Source: Planctomycetota bacterium
GTDB lineage: Bacteria > Planctomycetota > Phycisphaerae > Phycisphaerales > SM1A02
Length of the DNA: 32,491 nucleotides
Assembly (NCBI GenBank): GCA_022566725.1
Contig: JADFIM010000004.1
Coordinates: 1 to 32,491, forward strand
Reading direction: 5' to 3'
Shown here: positions 1 to 8,175 of the stretch, piece by piece
How the letters are laid out: each line of letters starts with the position of its first letter
Numbering within the stretch: the stretch's first letter is position 1
Program-made: the position numbers and the translations under genes
Notes under the pieces: generated by a model
Told to the model about the DNA's origin: nothing
Database searches by the model: none
What the model saw: only the letters and a program-made list of their open reading frames with translations

Positions 1-166
1 TGCCGCCACCGCTGGTTTCGAATTGCTCTCGCTGTTCAGGCGAGGCGTCCAGCAGACGGGGAAAGTAGGCGAGGGGGACGCCGAGTTGGCGCCCGTCGGT
101 GAGTTCGACCCAAAGGCTGTCGGACGTGAACCACACGCGTTTGGCCGCGGCCCTTCGTTCAAGCAT
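1..166 (-). CDS. DUF2442 domain protein (C-terminus beyond the left edge)
   Basis: The minus frame starting at ATG 164-166 reads [20 protein letters not shown], then [20 protein letters not shown], and stays open to the window edge. The run DGRxLxVPLxxFPRLLxASPEQR followed by GGG is the signature of the short DUF2442 family, whose usual continuation is a GIHWxxLDEDISV-like tail. DUF2442 proteins are about 80-90 residues, so roughly half is visible. Their biochemical role is not established; some are annotated as antitoxin-like partners. The start lies 16 bases past the hppA stop on the same strand, so the two may be co-transcribed. GTG 167-169, directly upstream, is an alternative start. The motif match is seen directly; the role is unknown. 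Confidence 0.75.
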   Translation of the reverse strand, partial: MLERRAAAKRVWFTSDSLWVELTDGRQLGVPLAYFPRLLDASPEQREQFETSGGG

Positions 167-182
167 CACGATCGCCGTTCCG

Positions 183-2867
183 TTACCCGCCGATGCCGAG
201 GAGATCGCCGATGACGGGGGCGTATTTCACGACGAGGCCGGCGAAGACGACCGAGACCATGCTCATGAGTTTGATGAGGATGTTGAGGCTCGGGCCGGAG
301 GTGTCCTTGAAGGGATCGCCGACGGTGTCGCCGACGACGCCGGCCTTGTGGTCTTCGGAGCCCTTGCCGTAGACGATCTCGTCGGGTCGGCCGGCCTGGA
401 TGGCGAGTTCGGCCCGGTTGACGATGTCGTTGCGGATGACGGCGGGGAGCTTGTCGCGGATGGCCGCGTCGGTCTTGACGTCCTGGGCGGTTATCTTGCC
501 GTAAGTTTCGATGAGCTTCTTGGCGTTGTCCCAGGCCCCGCCGGCATTGGCCATGAAAATGGCCACGGCAAAGCCGCTGGTCAGACCGCCGACCAGCAAA
601 CCCATCACGCCGCCGACGCCGAGGATCAGACCGACCACGATCGGCACAATGATGGCCAACAGCGACGGGACGATCATCTCCCGTTGCGCCCCTGCGGTCG
701 AGATCTTCACACACTCGGCGTAGTCCGGGTACTGATGGCCCTGGACATCGACCTTGATCGGCCAAGTGGTGGGGTCGGCAATGTCCGCTTCGCTCATGCC
801 CTGCTTCCTGAAGGCATCGCGCATGATGGCGAACTGACGCCTCACCTCGTTCATCATGCGATACGCGGCCCGGCCGACCGCTTGCATCGTCATCGCGCAG
901 AACACGAACGCCAGCAGTACGCCGAGGAATATCCCGCCGAGCACCCGCGGGTTCATCAGCGAGACGTCGTAGAACGCGAGGACCTGCTCAATTCTCGCCC
1001 GATCGGCCGGGGCTATTTGGACGGTGTATCCCTCCAACTCGACCGCGAAGGTGTTGGTCATCTCATCGAGATCGCTGTCAAAGGCAAATGTCTGGCCGAC
1101 GGAGAGGAACTCACTCAGCGCTAATCGCATCTTGCCGCTGGCCAGGAGCAGGCCGCCAAAGACTCCTTGATCCTCGTCTCGGCTGGCGATCGTGAACAGC
1201 CCGGACCCGCGGTACTGCGCCACATACGCACTAGTGTGTCCGTCCAACAGCGCCGCGGCGTCGATCCCATCCTCAAGCTGGCGGTTGAGATTATATTGCA
1301 CCACGGAGATATACGCGGCTAACAGCGCCAAAGCGGTCAGCGCCGCCGAGCCGATAGCGAAGCCTTTGCCGGTGGCGGCGGTGGTGTTGCCCAGCGCGTC
1401 GAGCATGTCGGTGCGCTCGCGGACGAACGGCGGTTGATTGGTCATCTGGGCGTTGCCGCCGGCATTGTCCGCGATCGGGCCGTAAGCGTCCGTGGCCAGC
1501 GTGATGCCGAGTGTGGAGAGCATGCCGACGGCCGCGATCCCCACGCCATACAGCCCCAGCAGGAAGTTCTGCCCGCCGCCGGCGAAGTTGAACGCACAGA
1601 TGATCGCGACGACGATCGTTGCAATCGGCACCCAGGTGGAAATCATGCCGACCGAAATGCCGGAGATGATCACCGTTGCCGGTCCGGTCTGGGCCTGCTG
1701 GGATATCAACTGCGTCGGTTTGTGCTCGTAGCTGGTGTAGTACTCGGTGGACCAGGCGATGACCAGGCCCGCCACCAGGCCGGTGACGATCGATCCCCAC
1801 AGGCGCAAACCCGCGATCCCGAATCCCGTCAACGGCTGAACATCTCGCAGCAGGAGGTAGAACAGCCCGGCGGCGGCAATGGCGATGATGCCCGAGGCGG
1901 TCCACACGCCCAGGTGCAGGCTCTTGAGCAGTTGGGTGAACGAGGCGCCTTCTTTGGCCCGGACGACACCGATTCCCGCGAGCGAGGCGATGATGCCGAC
2001 GCCGGCCAGGGCCATCGGCGCCACGGCAAGTTTGACCGCCAACGAGTCGGCCTGGTCCCCGCTGGCCAGGCTGAATGCCGATGCTGCTCCCAAGGCCATC
2101 GAGGCCAAGATTGACCCGTAATAACTTTCGTAAAGATCGGCCCCCATGCCGGCTACGTCGCCGACATTGTCGCCCACGTTGTCTGCAATGGTGGCGGGGT
2201 TGCGCGGATCGTCTTCAGGTATACCGGCTTCGACCTTGCCGACGAGGTCTGCTCCCACATCAGCGGCCTTGGTGAAGATGCCCCCGCCGACGCGGGCGAA
2301 CAGCGCCTGGGTCGAAGCGCCCATGCCATAGCTCAACATGATGGTGGTGATGTCCACCATCGTCATTGATTCCGGGGCGAAGGCATTCCATAGCCCGAAC
2401 CACACCGACACATCCAACAGGGCGAAGCCGACCACCACCAGGCCCATGACCGCTCCAGCCCGAAAGGCGACGGTCAGCCCTTCGTTGAGCGACTGCTTGG
2501 CGGCAAAGGCAGTCCGGGCCGAGGCGTGAGTCGCCATCCTCATCCCGAACCACCCGCAGGTGCCCGAAAACAGGCACGCAAACAGCACACCGACCGGCGT
2601 CATCAAACTCTGGATGCCCGTGATTCCCAACAAGATGAGGATGGCCAGCAGCACCACGAATACCGCAGCGACGACCTTGTACTGTCGCTTCAGATAGGCC
2701 ATCGCTCCATCGCGGACCGCTTGGGCGATCTCGATCATCAGAGGCTCGCCTTCGGAATAGGACATGACCTTTCGGCTGTACCAGAAGGCGGCGGCCAGCG
2801 CTGCCAATGCGCTGGCGGGGGCAATGAAATACAGGCTGGGCAGGCTGGCGAGCGTAACGACGTTCAC
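183..2867 (-). CDS. hppA: Membrane-bound ion-pumping pyrophosphatase, K+-dependent type, with loop insertions
   Basis: This integral membrane pump couples PPi hydrolysis to H+ and/or Na+ export and recovers energy from biosynthetic pyrophosphate. The PPi/Mg site is intact: [20 protein letters not shown] near residues 218-237, DNAGGNAQM at 467-475, and [19 protein letters not shown] at 844-862. [11 protein letters not shown] at 493-503 has Ala497 and Gly500 where K+-independent enzymes carry Lys and Thr, so it belongs to the K+-dependent class; the pumped ion cannot be decided by eye. It has 894 residues against the usual 660-800. The excess lies in loops: about 100 residues at 525-635 before the [12 protein letters not shown] helix, about 18 near 685-705, and about 35 near 795-835. 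It starts with GTG, with GGAGAAGG about 7 bases upstream. Confidence 0.96.
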   Translation of the reverse strand: MNVVTLASLPSLYFIAPASALAALAAAFWYSRKVMSYSEGEPLMIEIAQAVRDGAMAYLKRQYKVVAAVFVVLLAILILLGITGIQSLMTPVGVLFACLFSGTCGWFGMRMATHASARTAFAAKQSLNEGLTVAFRAGAVMGLVVVGFALLDVSVWFGLWNAFAPESMTMVDITTIMLSYGMGASTQALFARVGGGIFTKAADVGADLVGKVEAGIPEDDPRNPATIADNVGDNVGDVAGMGADLYESYYGSILASMALGAASAFSLASGDQADSLAVKLAVAPMALAGVGIIASLAGIGVVRAKEGASFTQLLKSLHLGVWTASGIIAIAAAGLFYLLLRDVQPLTGFGIAGLRLWGSIVTGLVAGLVIAWSTEYYTSYEHKPTQLISQQAQTGPATVIISGISVGMISTWVPIATIVVAIICAFNFAGGGQNFLLGLYGVGIAAVGMLSTLGITLATDAYGPIADNAGGNAQMTNQPPFVRERTDMLDALGNTTAATGKGFAIGSAALTALALLAAYISVVQYNLNRQLEDGIDAAALLDGHTSAYVAQYRGSGLFTIASRDEDQGVFGGLLLASGKMRLALSEFLSVGQTFAFDSDLDEMTNTFAVELEGYTVQIAPADRARIEQVLAFYDVSLMNPRVLGGIFLGVLLAFVFCAMTMQAVGRAAYRMMNEVRRQFAIMRDAFRKQGMSEADIADPTTWPIKVDVQGHQYPDYAECVKISTAGAQREMIVPSLLAIIVPIVVGLILGVGGVMGLLVGGLTSGFAVAIFMANAGGAWDNAKKLIETYGKITAQDVKTDAAIRDKLPAVIRNDIVNRAELAIQAGRPDEIVYGKGSEDHKAGVVGDTVGDPFKDTSGPSLNILIKLMSMVSVVFAGLVVKYAPVIGDLLGIGG

Positions 2868-3088
2868 GTTGAACCTTCTCCGGGCACACCGCCGGGCCGC
2901 GGCGGCAATCAGGGTTTCGGGAGCTTGTGACGATGCTCGGATCCCCGGCGTGCAACCGGAGAGTCAAGGCCGGCCATCGACGACCGCCGGTAGGTTAGCG
3001 TGAACCCAATGAGTTTGCAGGCTCGCAAGATGATCTCGGCGGCGGTTCGGGCCCGCCGCAAGACCGGCAGGATGGGGCTCGACAATTC

Positions 3089-3316
3089 CTATCTTCTTCC
3101 GGACTTTCTGGGCGGCCGGAGCTGCCTGGGCTGTTCAGCCCGAATCGCGCGCTGGATCGACTTGCGCAGGGCGCGCCGACGGCGCTCCGACGGCTTCTCG
3201 AAGTACTGCCGGCGCTTGATCTCTTTGGTCAGGCCCTCCTTTTCACACAGCTTCTTGAACCGGCGGAGCATCTGCTCCACCGACTCACCTCCGCGGGCCT
3301 TGATGCGTATAGGCAT
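3089..3316 (-). CDS. rpsU: Small ribosomal subunit protein bS21
   Basis: A 75-residue basic protein starting MPIRIKARGGESVEQMLRRF and continuing with KKLCEKEGLTKEIKRRQYFE, then KPSERRRRA. This is the complete bS21 pattern: a short beta start, then two Arg/Lys-rich helices that sit near the 3' end of 16S rRNA in the 30S subunit and help translation initiation. The frame is open further upstream for 45 codons, but that stretch has no bS21 similarity, so ATG 3314-3316 is chosen. No good Shine-Dalgarno sequence precedes it (GGCGCCCGTCCC lies directly upstream). It is monocistronic on the minus strand, about 220 bases from the hppA start. The tail RQLRPPRKSGRR is a slightly longer basic end than usual. 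Confidence 0.93.
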   Translation of the reverse strand: MPIRIKARGGESVEQMLRRFKKLCEKEGLTKEIKRRQYFEKPSERRRRALRKSIQRAIRAEQPRQLRPPRKSGRR

Positions 3317-3771
3317 GGGACGGGCGCCTTGCTCCAGCCAAATGAACGCACCATTAGATCGAAAACCCTCCGTCTTGGCAAGCCCCCAGCCAAGACCCAA
3401 TCGATCACCTGTCGCCACATCGAGCGGAGGGCTCTCACGAGGCACCCTCATTCAGCGGGTGAAGCACCGTGCATGACCCTCGGCCGGCGACCCGCTCGCA
3501 TCGGGGTGGGTGGCGGCGACCATGCAAACATGGCGGACCGCCTCACTCAACGAGACCTGATGGGCCACGCGCAACGATCAGCCTCGAGGCCGGCACGCCC
3601 TGGAATATCGGAACCGCCTGACTCACGATCGACGAGGGCTCGTCGCCCGCGTAGGCCCACCAGATTCCCCGACTGGTGATTCTTCGCAGATAACTGGGCC
3701 AAACCGGCTGATCTCGTGGGCCGCTCCGGGCGATAACTATTCCAGGAATCTCAGGCCAAGGAGCCGCTGGC
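3317..3771. other. 455-bp gene-free spacer between two divergent genes
   Basis: No reading frame here shows family similarity or consistent codon use. It must hold the promoters for rpsU (minus) and the coiled-coil/PilZ gene (plus), but no sigma-70-like pair stands out. The one clear structure is a perfect inverted repeat at 3372-3396, GTCTTGGC / GCCAAGAC around a 9-base loop, about 55 bases upstream of the rpsU start. It has no U-tract, so it is more likely a leader hairpin than a terminator. Confidence 0.5.
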
Positions 3772-6369
3772 GTGTCAAAGGGCGACGCAAGCAAAGGTAT
3801 CAAGAACCCGCCGGCGACCGAGCAGGAGGCGGCGAAGGGCCTGACCCAGACGATCCAGTCATTGATCGAAGAATCCAACCGCTCCACCGGCCGGCTTGAA
3901 GAGATGATCAATCTCACCCGGCGCACCAAGACCCAGATCGCCGCCGCTTCAGCGCGTCTCCAGCGGCACCTCCGCCCCCAGGCAAGCCGGCACAAGGCGC
4001 CGCAGGATCGGACCGCGGTCAGGATGCCGGGAAACTCCAAGCCGCCAGCTCGCCAGGGGGCCTCTCCACCAGCGAAGATCAAGCCACATCATCCGGCCGC
4101 TGACTTCACCGCCCTACTGAGCAACGGGTTTCGGCAATGCGAGGAGTATCTGCGCAAGTTCATCAAAGTGCTCGTCGAGCAGGCACCCGCCATCACCAGG
4201 ATTAGCGAAGCCGCCAGAGTGCAGGTATCGCTGGTCGCTCACCGGGCCGCCAGCGGCGCCACGCAATTCGCGCCCAAGCTCAGCCTCAGACGGCTCAAGA
4301 CCCAAGCGACGCAAAGGCGAAGTCGCATCCAGGGCCTGCTGGCTTCAAAGCGATCGCTCGAATCCAAGGTGTCGGCGTTGACCGTCAAATGCGAGCGACT
4401 GAAGAGGGAGCGGTCGGCCGCCAGGGAAGAGGTCCGCGAGCAGACGAAACTGCTGGCGTCAAAGGAGACGCTCGAGGAGCAGGTGGCCGAACTGACCGCC
4501 AAGTGCGAGCATCTCGACGCAGCACGAAATACCGCAACCACCTGGCTCGCAACGGCGGAAGCCGAGGTCCGCGACCAGAAAAAGCAGTTGGCTTCCAGCG
4601 AGGCGCTCCAGGAGCGGTTCGCCAAGCTGAGCGCCAAGTGTGAACGCCTGGCCAGGGAGCTGGCGGAGGTGAAGGCCCAGCTCAGCGCCAAGAGCGAGCT
4701 GTTGGCCGCCAAAGGAGTGCTGGAGCACCGGTTGACCGAGCTGACCGCCGAACGCGAACAACTGAAAGATGAGCGAGCCGCGGCGGAGGCTGAGGTCCAA
4801 GCCAAGACCAACCTGCTTGCGTCCAAGGAGGGACTCGAGGAACAGTTGGCCCAGTTGACCTCCGAGTGCGAAGAACTACGAAACGAGCGAGCGGCGGCGG
4901 AGGCTGAGGTCCAAGCCAAGACCAGCCTGCTTGCGTCCAAGGAGGGACTCGAGGAACAGTTGGCCCAGTTGAACTCCGAGTGCGAAGAACTACGAAACGA
5001 ACGAGCCGCGGCGGAGGCTGAGGTCCAAGCCAAGACCAGCCTGCTTGCGTCCAAGGAGGGACTCGAGGAACAGTTGGCCCAGTTGAACTCCGAGTGCAAG
5101 CAACTGAGAAACGAGCGGGCAGCGACGGAGGCTGAGGATCAGACAAGCATCGAGACACAGGTGCTCAATGAGGGACTCGAGCGCCGGCTGACCAGGCTGA
5201 CCGCCGAATGCGAACAACTGAGAACGGCGCAAACGGAAGCGGTGGCGGAGGCCCAAGCGAAGACCAGCCTGCTTGCGTCCAAGGACGGACTCGAGCGCCG
5301 ACTGACCGAGCTGACCACCAAGTGCGAACAACTGGAGAAGGAGCGGGCGGCAGCGAAGGCCAACGTCCACTCCAACGGCCTGGAGGTGATCACCCAGGCA
5401 TTGTCTGCGCCGGTTGACGCCGTGATCAGCACGATCGATCTCTTGCGAGAGACAAGACTCGATGACCAGCAACGGCAACACCTCAGGGCAGCCGACTCAT
5501 CCGTCGCCGCCTTGCTAAGCCTGCTCGATTGCGTGGCGAATCTGCCAAGAATCCTGGACGGCGGTCTCGAACTTGAAAGAACGGAGGTAGACCTTCGACA
5601 GACGCTCAAAGACACCGTCAGCATGTTGACCCCCATTGCGAACAACCGGGGGCTGGAGCTCACCTGCGAAGTCGAACCCGACCTCTCCGCCTTGGTTCAG
5701 AGCGACCCGAAATGGCTTCGGCAAATCCTCCTGTACCTCACGAGCCAGTCGATCCAGCTTGCCTCACAGGGTAAGGTGGTTATTCGCGCTACAGTGGAGA
5801 AGATGACGGAGGCTACCAACACGATACGGTTTGCCGTGCACTTCACGAGTACAGCGGTTTCGCAGGAAACATTGGATCGAGCATTCCCCTGGCACCGTCA
5901 CGCGAACGAGCCGGCGACCCCCAACAACGACGGAGATCTCACCTCGGCCCTGATGAGGCTTGTAGAGCTGTTGAAAGGTGAGATGGGCGTCGAGCGACAG
6001 GATAATGGCACACTAGCAATCTGGTTTACAATTGCGTTTGACATGGCCCATAAGCTGGGTGACGCCCGGCGGGCCTACGGACGATTGCGGCAGGAAGCGC
6101 TGGATTGCAACCTCGGGGCGGTCCTCGACCTTTCGCTGGGAGGGATGCGGGTACAGTGCAATCGACCCCCGAAAGGCGAGGTCGATGTCGAGCTGGTGGG
6201 CTCGGAGGTCAAGCTCAGACTCCGGGCCCAGGTTGTCTGGACCAGGCGCGTTGGCTTTCGCAAATATGAGGTCGGGCTGAACTTCCTCCGCCTCCCTGCG
6301 GAGACGAGCAAGCAACTGACTCGAATCTCACTCAACCACCGGGTGCGCCGCTCGTTCGGCCCCGTCTGA
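3772..6369 (+). CDS. Coiled-coil protein with degenerate histidine-kinase-like core and C-terminal PilZ domain
   Basis: 865 residues, with a GTG start set by AAGGAG at 3758-3763, 8 bases upstream. Residues 1-190 are basic and low in similarity. Residues about 195-530 form a coiled coil of roughly 38-residue repeats with LLASKEGLEEQLAQL cores. Residues 535-600 resemble the kinase dimerisation helices, but the place of the phosphoacceptor His reads TQALSAPVDAV. Residues 605-755 follow an HATPase_c pattern (SDPKWLRQILLYLTSQSIQL matches the N-box region), but the N-box Asn and the glycine-rich lid are missing, so kinase activity is unlikely. Residues 764-855 are a PilZ domain with RRAYGR and DLSLGG, the two c-di-GMP contact motifs. 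No membrane segment is seen. A cytoplasmic scaffold or c-di-GMP-responsive regulator is a reasonable inference; its partner is unknown. Confidence 0.85.
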   Translation: MSKGDASKGIKNPPATEQEAAKGLTQTIQSLIEESNRSTGRLEEMINLTRRTKTQIAAASARLQRHLRPQASRHKAPQDRTAVRMPGNSKPPARQGASPPAKIKPHHPAADFTALLSNGFRQCEEYLRKFIKVLVEQAPAITRISEAARVQVSLVAHRAASGATQFAPKLSLRRLKTQATQRRSRIQGLLASKRSLESKVSALTVKCERLKRERSAAREEVREQTKLLASKETLEEQVAELTAKCEHLDAARNTATTWLATAEAEVRDQKKQLASSEALQERFAKLSAKCERLARELAEVKAQLSAKSELLAAKGVLEHRLTELTAEREQLKDERAAAEAEVQAKTNLLASKEGLEEQLAQLTSECEELRNERAAAEAEVQAKTSLLASKEGLEEQLAQLNSECEELRNERAAAEAEVQAKTSLLASKEGLEEQLAQLNSECKQLRNERAATEAEDQTSIETQVLNEGLERRLTRLTAECEQLRTAQTEAVAEAQAKTSLLASKDGLERRLTELTTKCEQLEKERAAAKANVHSNGLEVITQALSAPVDAVISTIDLLRETRLDDQQRQHLRAADSSVAALLSLLDCVANLPRILDGGLELERTEVDLRQTLKDTVSMLTPIANNRGLELTCEVEPDLSALVQSDPKWLRQILLYLTSQSIQLASQGKVVIRATVEKMTEATNTIRFAVHFTSTAVSQETLDRAFPWHRHANEPATPNNDGDLTSALMRLVELLKGEMGVERQDNGTLAIWFTIAFDMAHKLGDARRAYGRLRQEALDCNLGAVLDLSLGGMRVQCNRPPKGEVDVELVGSEVKLRLRAQVVWTRRVGFRKYEVGLNFLRLPAETSKQLTRISLNHRVRRSFGPV
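4771..5112 (+). repeat. Three near-identical 114-bp tandem repeats inside the coiled-coil gene
   Basis: Units begin at 4771, 4885 and 4999, each with GAGCGAGC/GAACGAGC followed by the GGCGGAGGCTGAGGTCCAAG block, and differ at only a few bases. Each unit encodes one 38-residue coiled-coil repeat. Flanking repeats of the same protein are much more diverged, so these three look like recent in-frame duplications and are a likely site of length variation. Confidence 0.9.
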
Positions 6370-6430
6370 TCCAGAAGCCGACGGCCCGGCGGTGTCCTGC
6401 TCGCAAGAGCGTGGCCAACCCCCGTTCACC

Positions 6431-7027
6431 CTACGGGCACAGCCGCTGCGTGGTCCATCCGCCTTGATCATCTCGAGTGTACGCCACGCGATCGTGGAGG
6501 CGATCCGGCCTGCCCTGCCAGAACTCGATGCAATCGAGACTCACCCTATACCCACCCCAGTGCGGTGGGCGGGGTACATCGCGGCCCTCGTACCGCCGCT
6601 CGATCTGCGCCACACGGGCCAGCAGCGCCGCGCGGCTCTCGATCGGCTGCGATTGCAGGCTGGCCCAGGCGCCGATTTGGGCCGAACGGGGTCGAGTGGC
6701 GAAATACGCGTCACATTGGGCATCCTCCACCACAGACACCCTGCCCTCGACGCTCACCTGCCGTTGCAACGTGTCCCAGTGAAACAGCAACGCGGCGCTG
6801 GGGTTGGACTCCAGTGCCCGGCCCTTGCGGCTGATGCGATTCGTATAGAAGACCGCGCCCTGTCCATCGAGACCTTTCAGCAGCACCACCCGAACCGACG
6901 GTCGGCCGTCGGGATCAATCGTCGCCAGGCTCATCGCATGGGGATTGCGCAGGTCGGTCTGTTTGGCCTCTTCGAGCCACCGGTTCAGTTGGGCGATCGG
7001 GTCGGCGGGAGGATGGTCAAAGTCCAT
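6431..7027 (-). CDS. pdxH: Pyridoxine/pyridoxamine 5'-phosphate oxidase
   Basis: This FMN enzyme oxidises pyridoxine or pyridoxamine 5'-phosphate to pyridoxal 5'-phosphate, the last step of vitamin B6 synthesis and salvage, in the cytoplasm. All family motifs are present over 198 residues: RVVLLKG at 46-52, FYTNRISRKG at 60-69, HWDTLQRQVSVEGR at 83-96, RPRSAQIGAWAS at 112-123, PHWGGYRV at 155-162, and IEFWQGRPDRLHDR at 167-180, which carries the substrate and FMN contacts. Length is slightly below the E. coli enzyme, at the N-terminus. It starts at ATG 7025-7027 with only a weak ribosome site. It converges on the PilZ gene and diverges from the gene at 7227 across a 199-base spacer. No other B6 gene is nearby. 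Confidence 0.96.
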   Translation of the reverse strand: MDFDHPPADPIAQLNRWLEEAKQTDLRNPHAMSLATIDPDGRPSVRVVLLKGLDGQGAVFYTNRISRKGRALESNPSAALLFHWDTLQRQVSVEGRVSVVEDAQCDAYFATRPRSAQIGAWASLQSQPIESRAALLARVAQIERRYEGRDVPRPPHWGGYRVSLDCIEFWQGRPDRLHDRVAYTRDDQGGWTTQRLCP

Positions 7028-7226
7028 GGCTACGATCCGCAGGCCTTGTCCGGCATTGGCGCACCGAGCCGGAAAGCTCCGGTGGAGTCTGCAACAAGCC
7101 CGATACTATAAGATGCAAGGTGGTGCTGCCCGTCGGGGGGGCGCATACCGTTGAGGATGCTTGCGCTGCATGAAGGGCACGGCTTCAGCAGTCGCGTAGC
7201 AAGGGGCACGAACGAAGGTCTGGCCG

Positions 7227-7961
7227 GTGCACGAGACGCGGAACTTCTGCCTGGTGATCATGCTCATCGCCTCGGTCATCTGGGCGAGTGTGGCCTGGTT
7301 CATCCTCGGCTCGGACTCTCCGTTCATCTGGTACCAGCGAGTCACCTTGCCGGCGATCATTCTGATCTCAGCGGCATGGCTGATCTACGCCCTGATGTTC
7401 GAGGAAAAGCTGCACGACCACCTCAAGGAAGTCGTCGGAGACATCTACTACGACGCCGATGGATTATCGTTCATGCCCATGATTCGCGCCCGCGGCACGC
7501 AGGCGGAGCTGAGTGTTTACTACCAGAATCGTTTCGAGAACCCGGTGGATGCGATCGTACACCTTCGGCCGCCGCAGGAGTGCTTCATCATTCGGCCGGG
7601 GATGCGTGACGTTCACTTTGCGTTCAATGCCAAGGGTGGCGCCTTCGGAGTGATCCACCAGCCGATCGCGATTCCCGAACATTTGCAGGGTGAGCTGATC
7701 AACGTCCTGCTCGCCGCGGCAAGCTGGTACCCGCACAGCCACGGGTCTCGGCTGCTGCGGCACGCCGGCTTGCCCTGCGGCGCCCTGCTGGTGGATTGGG
7801 GCGGCGCTGCGTTCAGGACCGGCGTCCACGAAGTCTCCGGCGAGATCGAGTTGATCAACCCCGTCACGCTTCATCTGTCCCTGCCTGTCGGCGTCAACTC
7901 AACCATCACCGGCAACGAAGTCTGGACGCAGGAGCAACTCGCCGCAGGCACGAGTGCCTAG
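7227..7961 (+). CDS. Two-helix membrane protein of unknown function
   Basis: A 244-residue protein with two predicted membrane helices near residues 6-28 and 38-58 (LVIMLIASVIWASVAWFIL and LPAIILISAAWLIYALMF), followed by a soluble domain of about 180 residues. That domain is rich in beta-strand-like stretches (HLRPPQECFIIRPGMRDVHF; EIELINPVTLHLSLPVGV) and contains WYPHSHGSRLLRHAGLPCG. I do not recognise a family. The GTG start at 7227 keeps the first helix intact; GTCTGGCCG precedes it and the ribosome site is weak. CCCCG/CGGGG arms near 8055-8074, downstream, might be a terminator. Codon use matches the neighbours, so it is probably a real gene. Confidence 0.7.
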   Translation: MHETRNFCLVIMLIASVIWASVAWFILGSDSPFIWYQRVTLPAIILISAAWLIYALMFEEKLHDHLKEVVGDIYYDADGLSFMPMIRARGTQAELSVYYQNRFENPVDAIVHLRPPQECFIIRPGMRDVHFAFNAKGGAFGVIHQPIAIPEHLQGELINVLLAAASWYPHSHGSRLLRHAGLPCGALLVDWGGAAFRTGVHEVSGEIELINPVTLHLSLPVGVNSTITGNEVWTQEQLAAGTSA

Positions 7962-8110
7962 CCGGGAAGATTCACCACCCAGTGCACAGAGGACACCCAG
8001 AAGAAGCCGAACCTCTTGAGGGAGCACTTCAGTCTAGGCGTACCTCTGGGCAAACCCCGAATGGCAATGCGGGGCTCACAGCTGATTGCCACGCGGCGCC
8101 TCTCGCAAGC

Positions 8111-8140
8111 GAAAAACGGGCCGCCCGAAGGCGGCCCGTT
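8111..8140 (-). terminator. Intrinsic terminator after the metalloprotease gene
   Basis: Read on the minus strand, an 11-bp perfect stem AACGGGCCGCC / GGCGGCCCGTT closes on a stable TTCG tetraloop and runs into five consecutive T (A12-A16 on the plus strand). It sits 36 bases after the stop of the gene at 8176, as expected for a Rho-independent terminator. Confidence 0.9.
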
Positions 8141-8175
8141 GTCGAGATTGAGCGTCCAAGAAGTGGGCTAAGCGG

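Noticed and set aside
99-1124. Long plus-strand open frame opposite hppA
   Set aside because: It is an antisense shadow of hppA with His/Asp/Arg-rich content, no ribosome site and no family similarity.
4239-5099. Minus-strand frame with serine-rich repeats under the coiled-coil gene
   Set aside because: The repeats only reflect the 114-bp units of the plus-strand gene.
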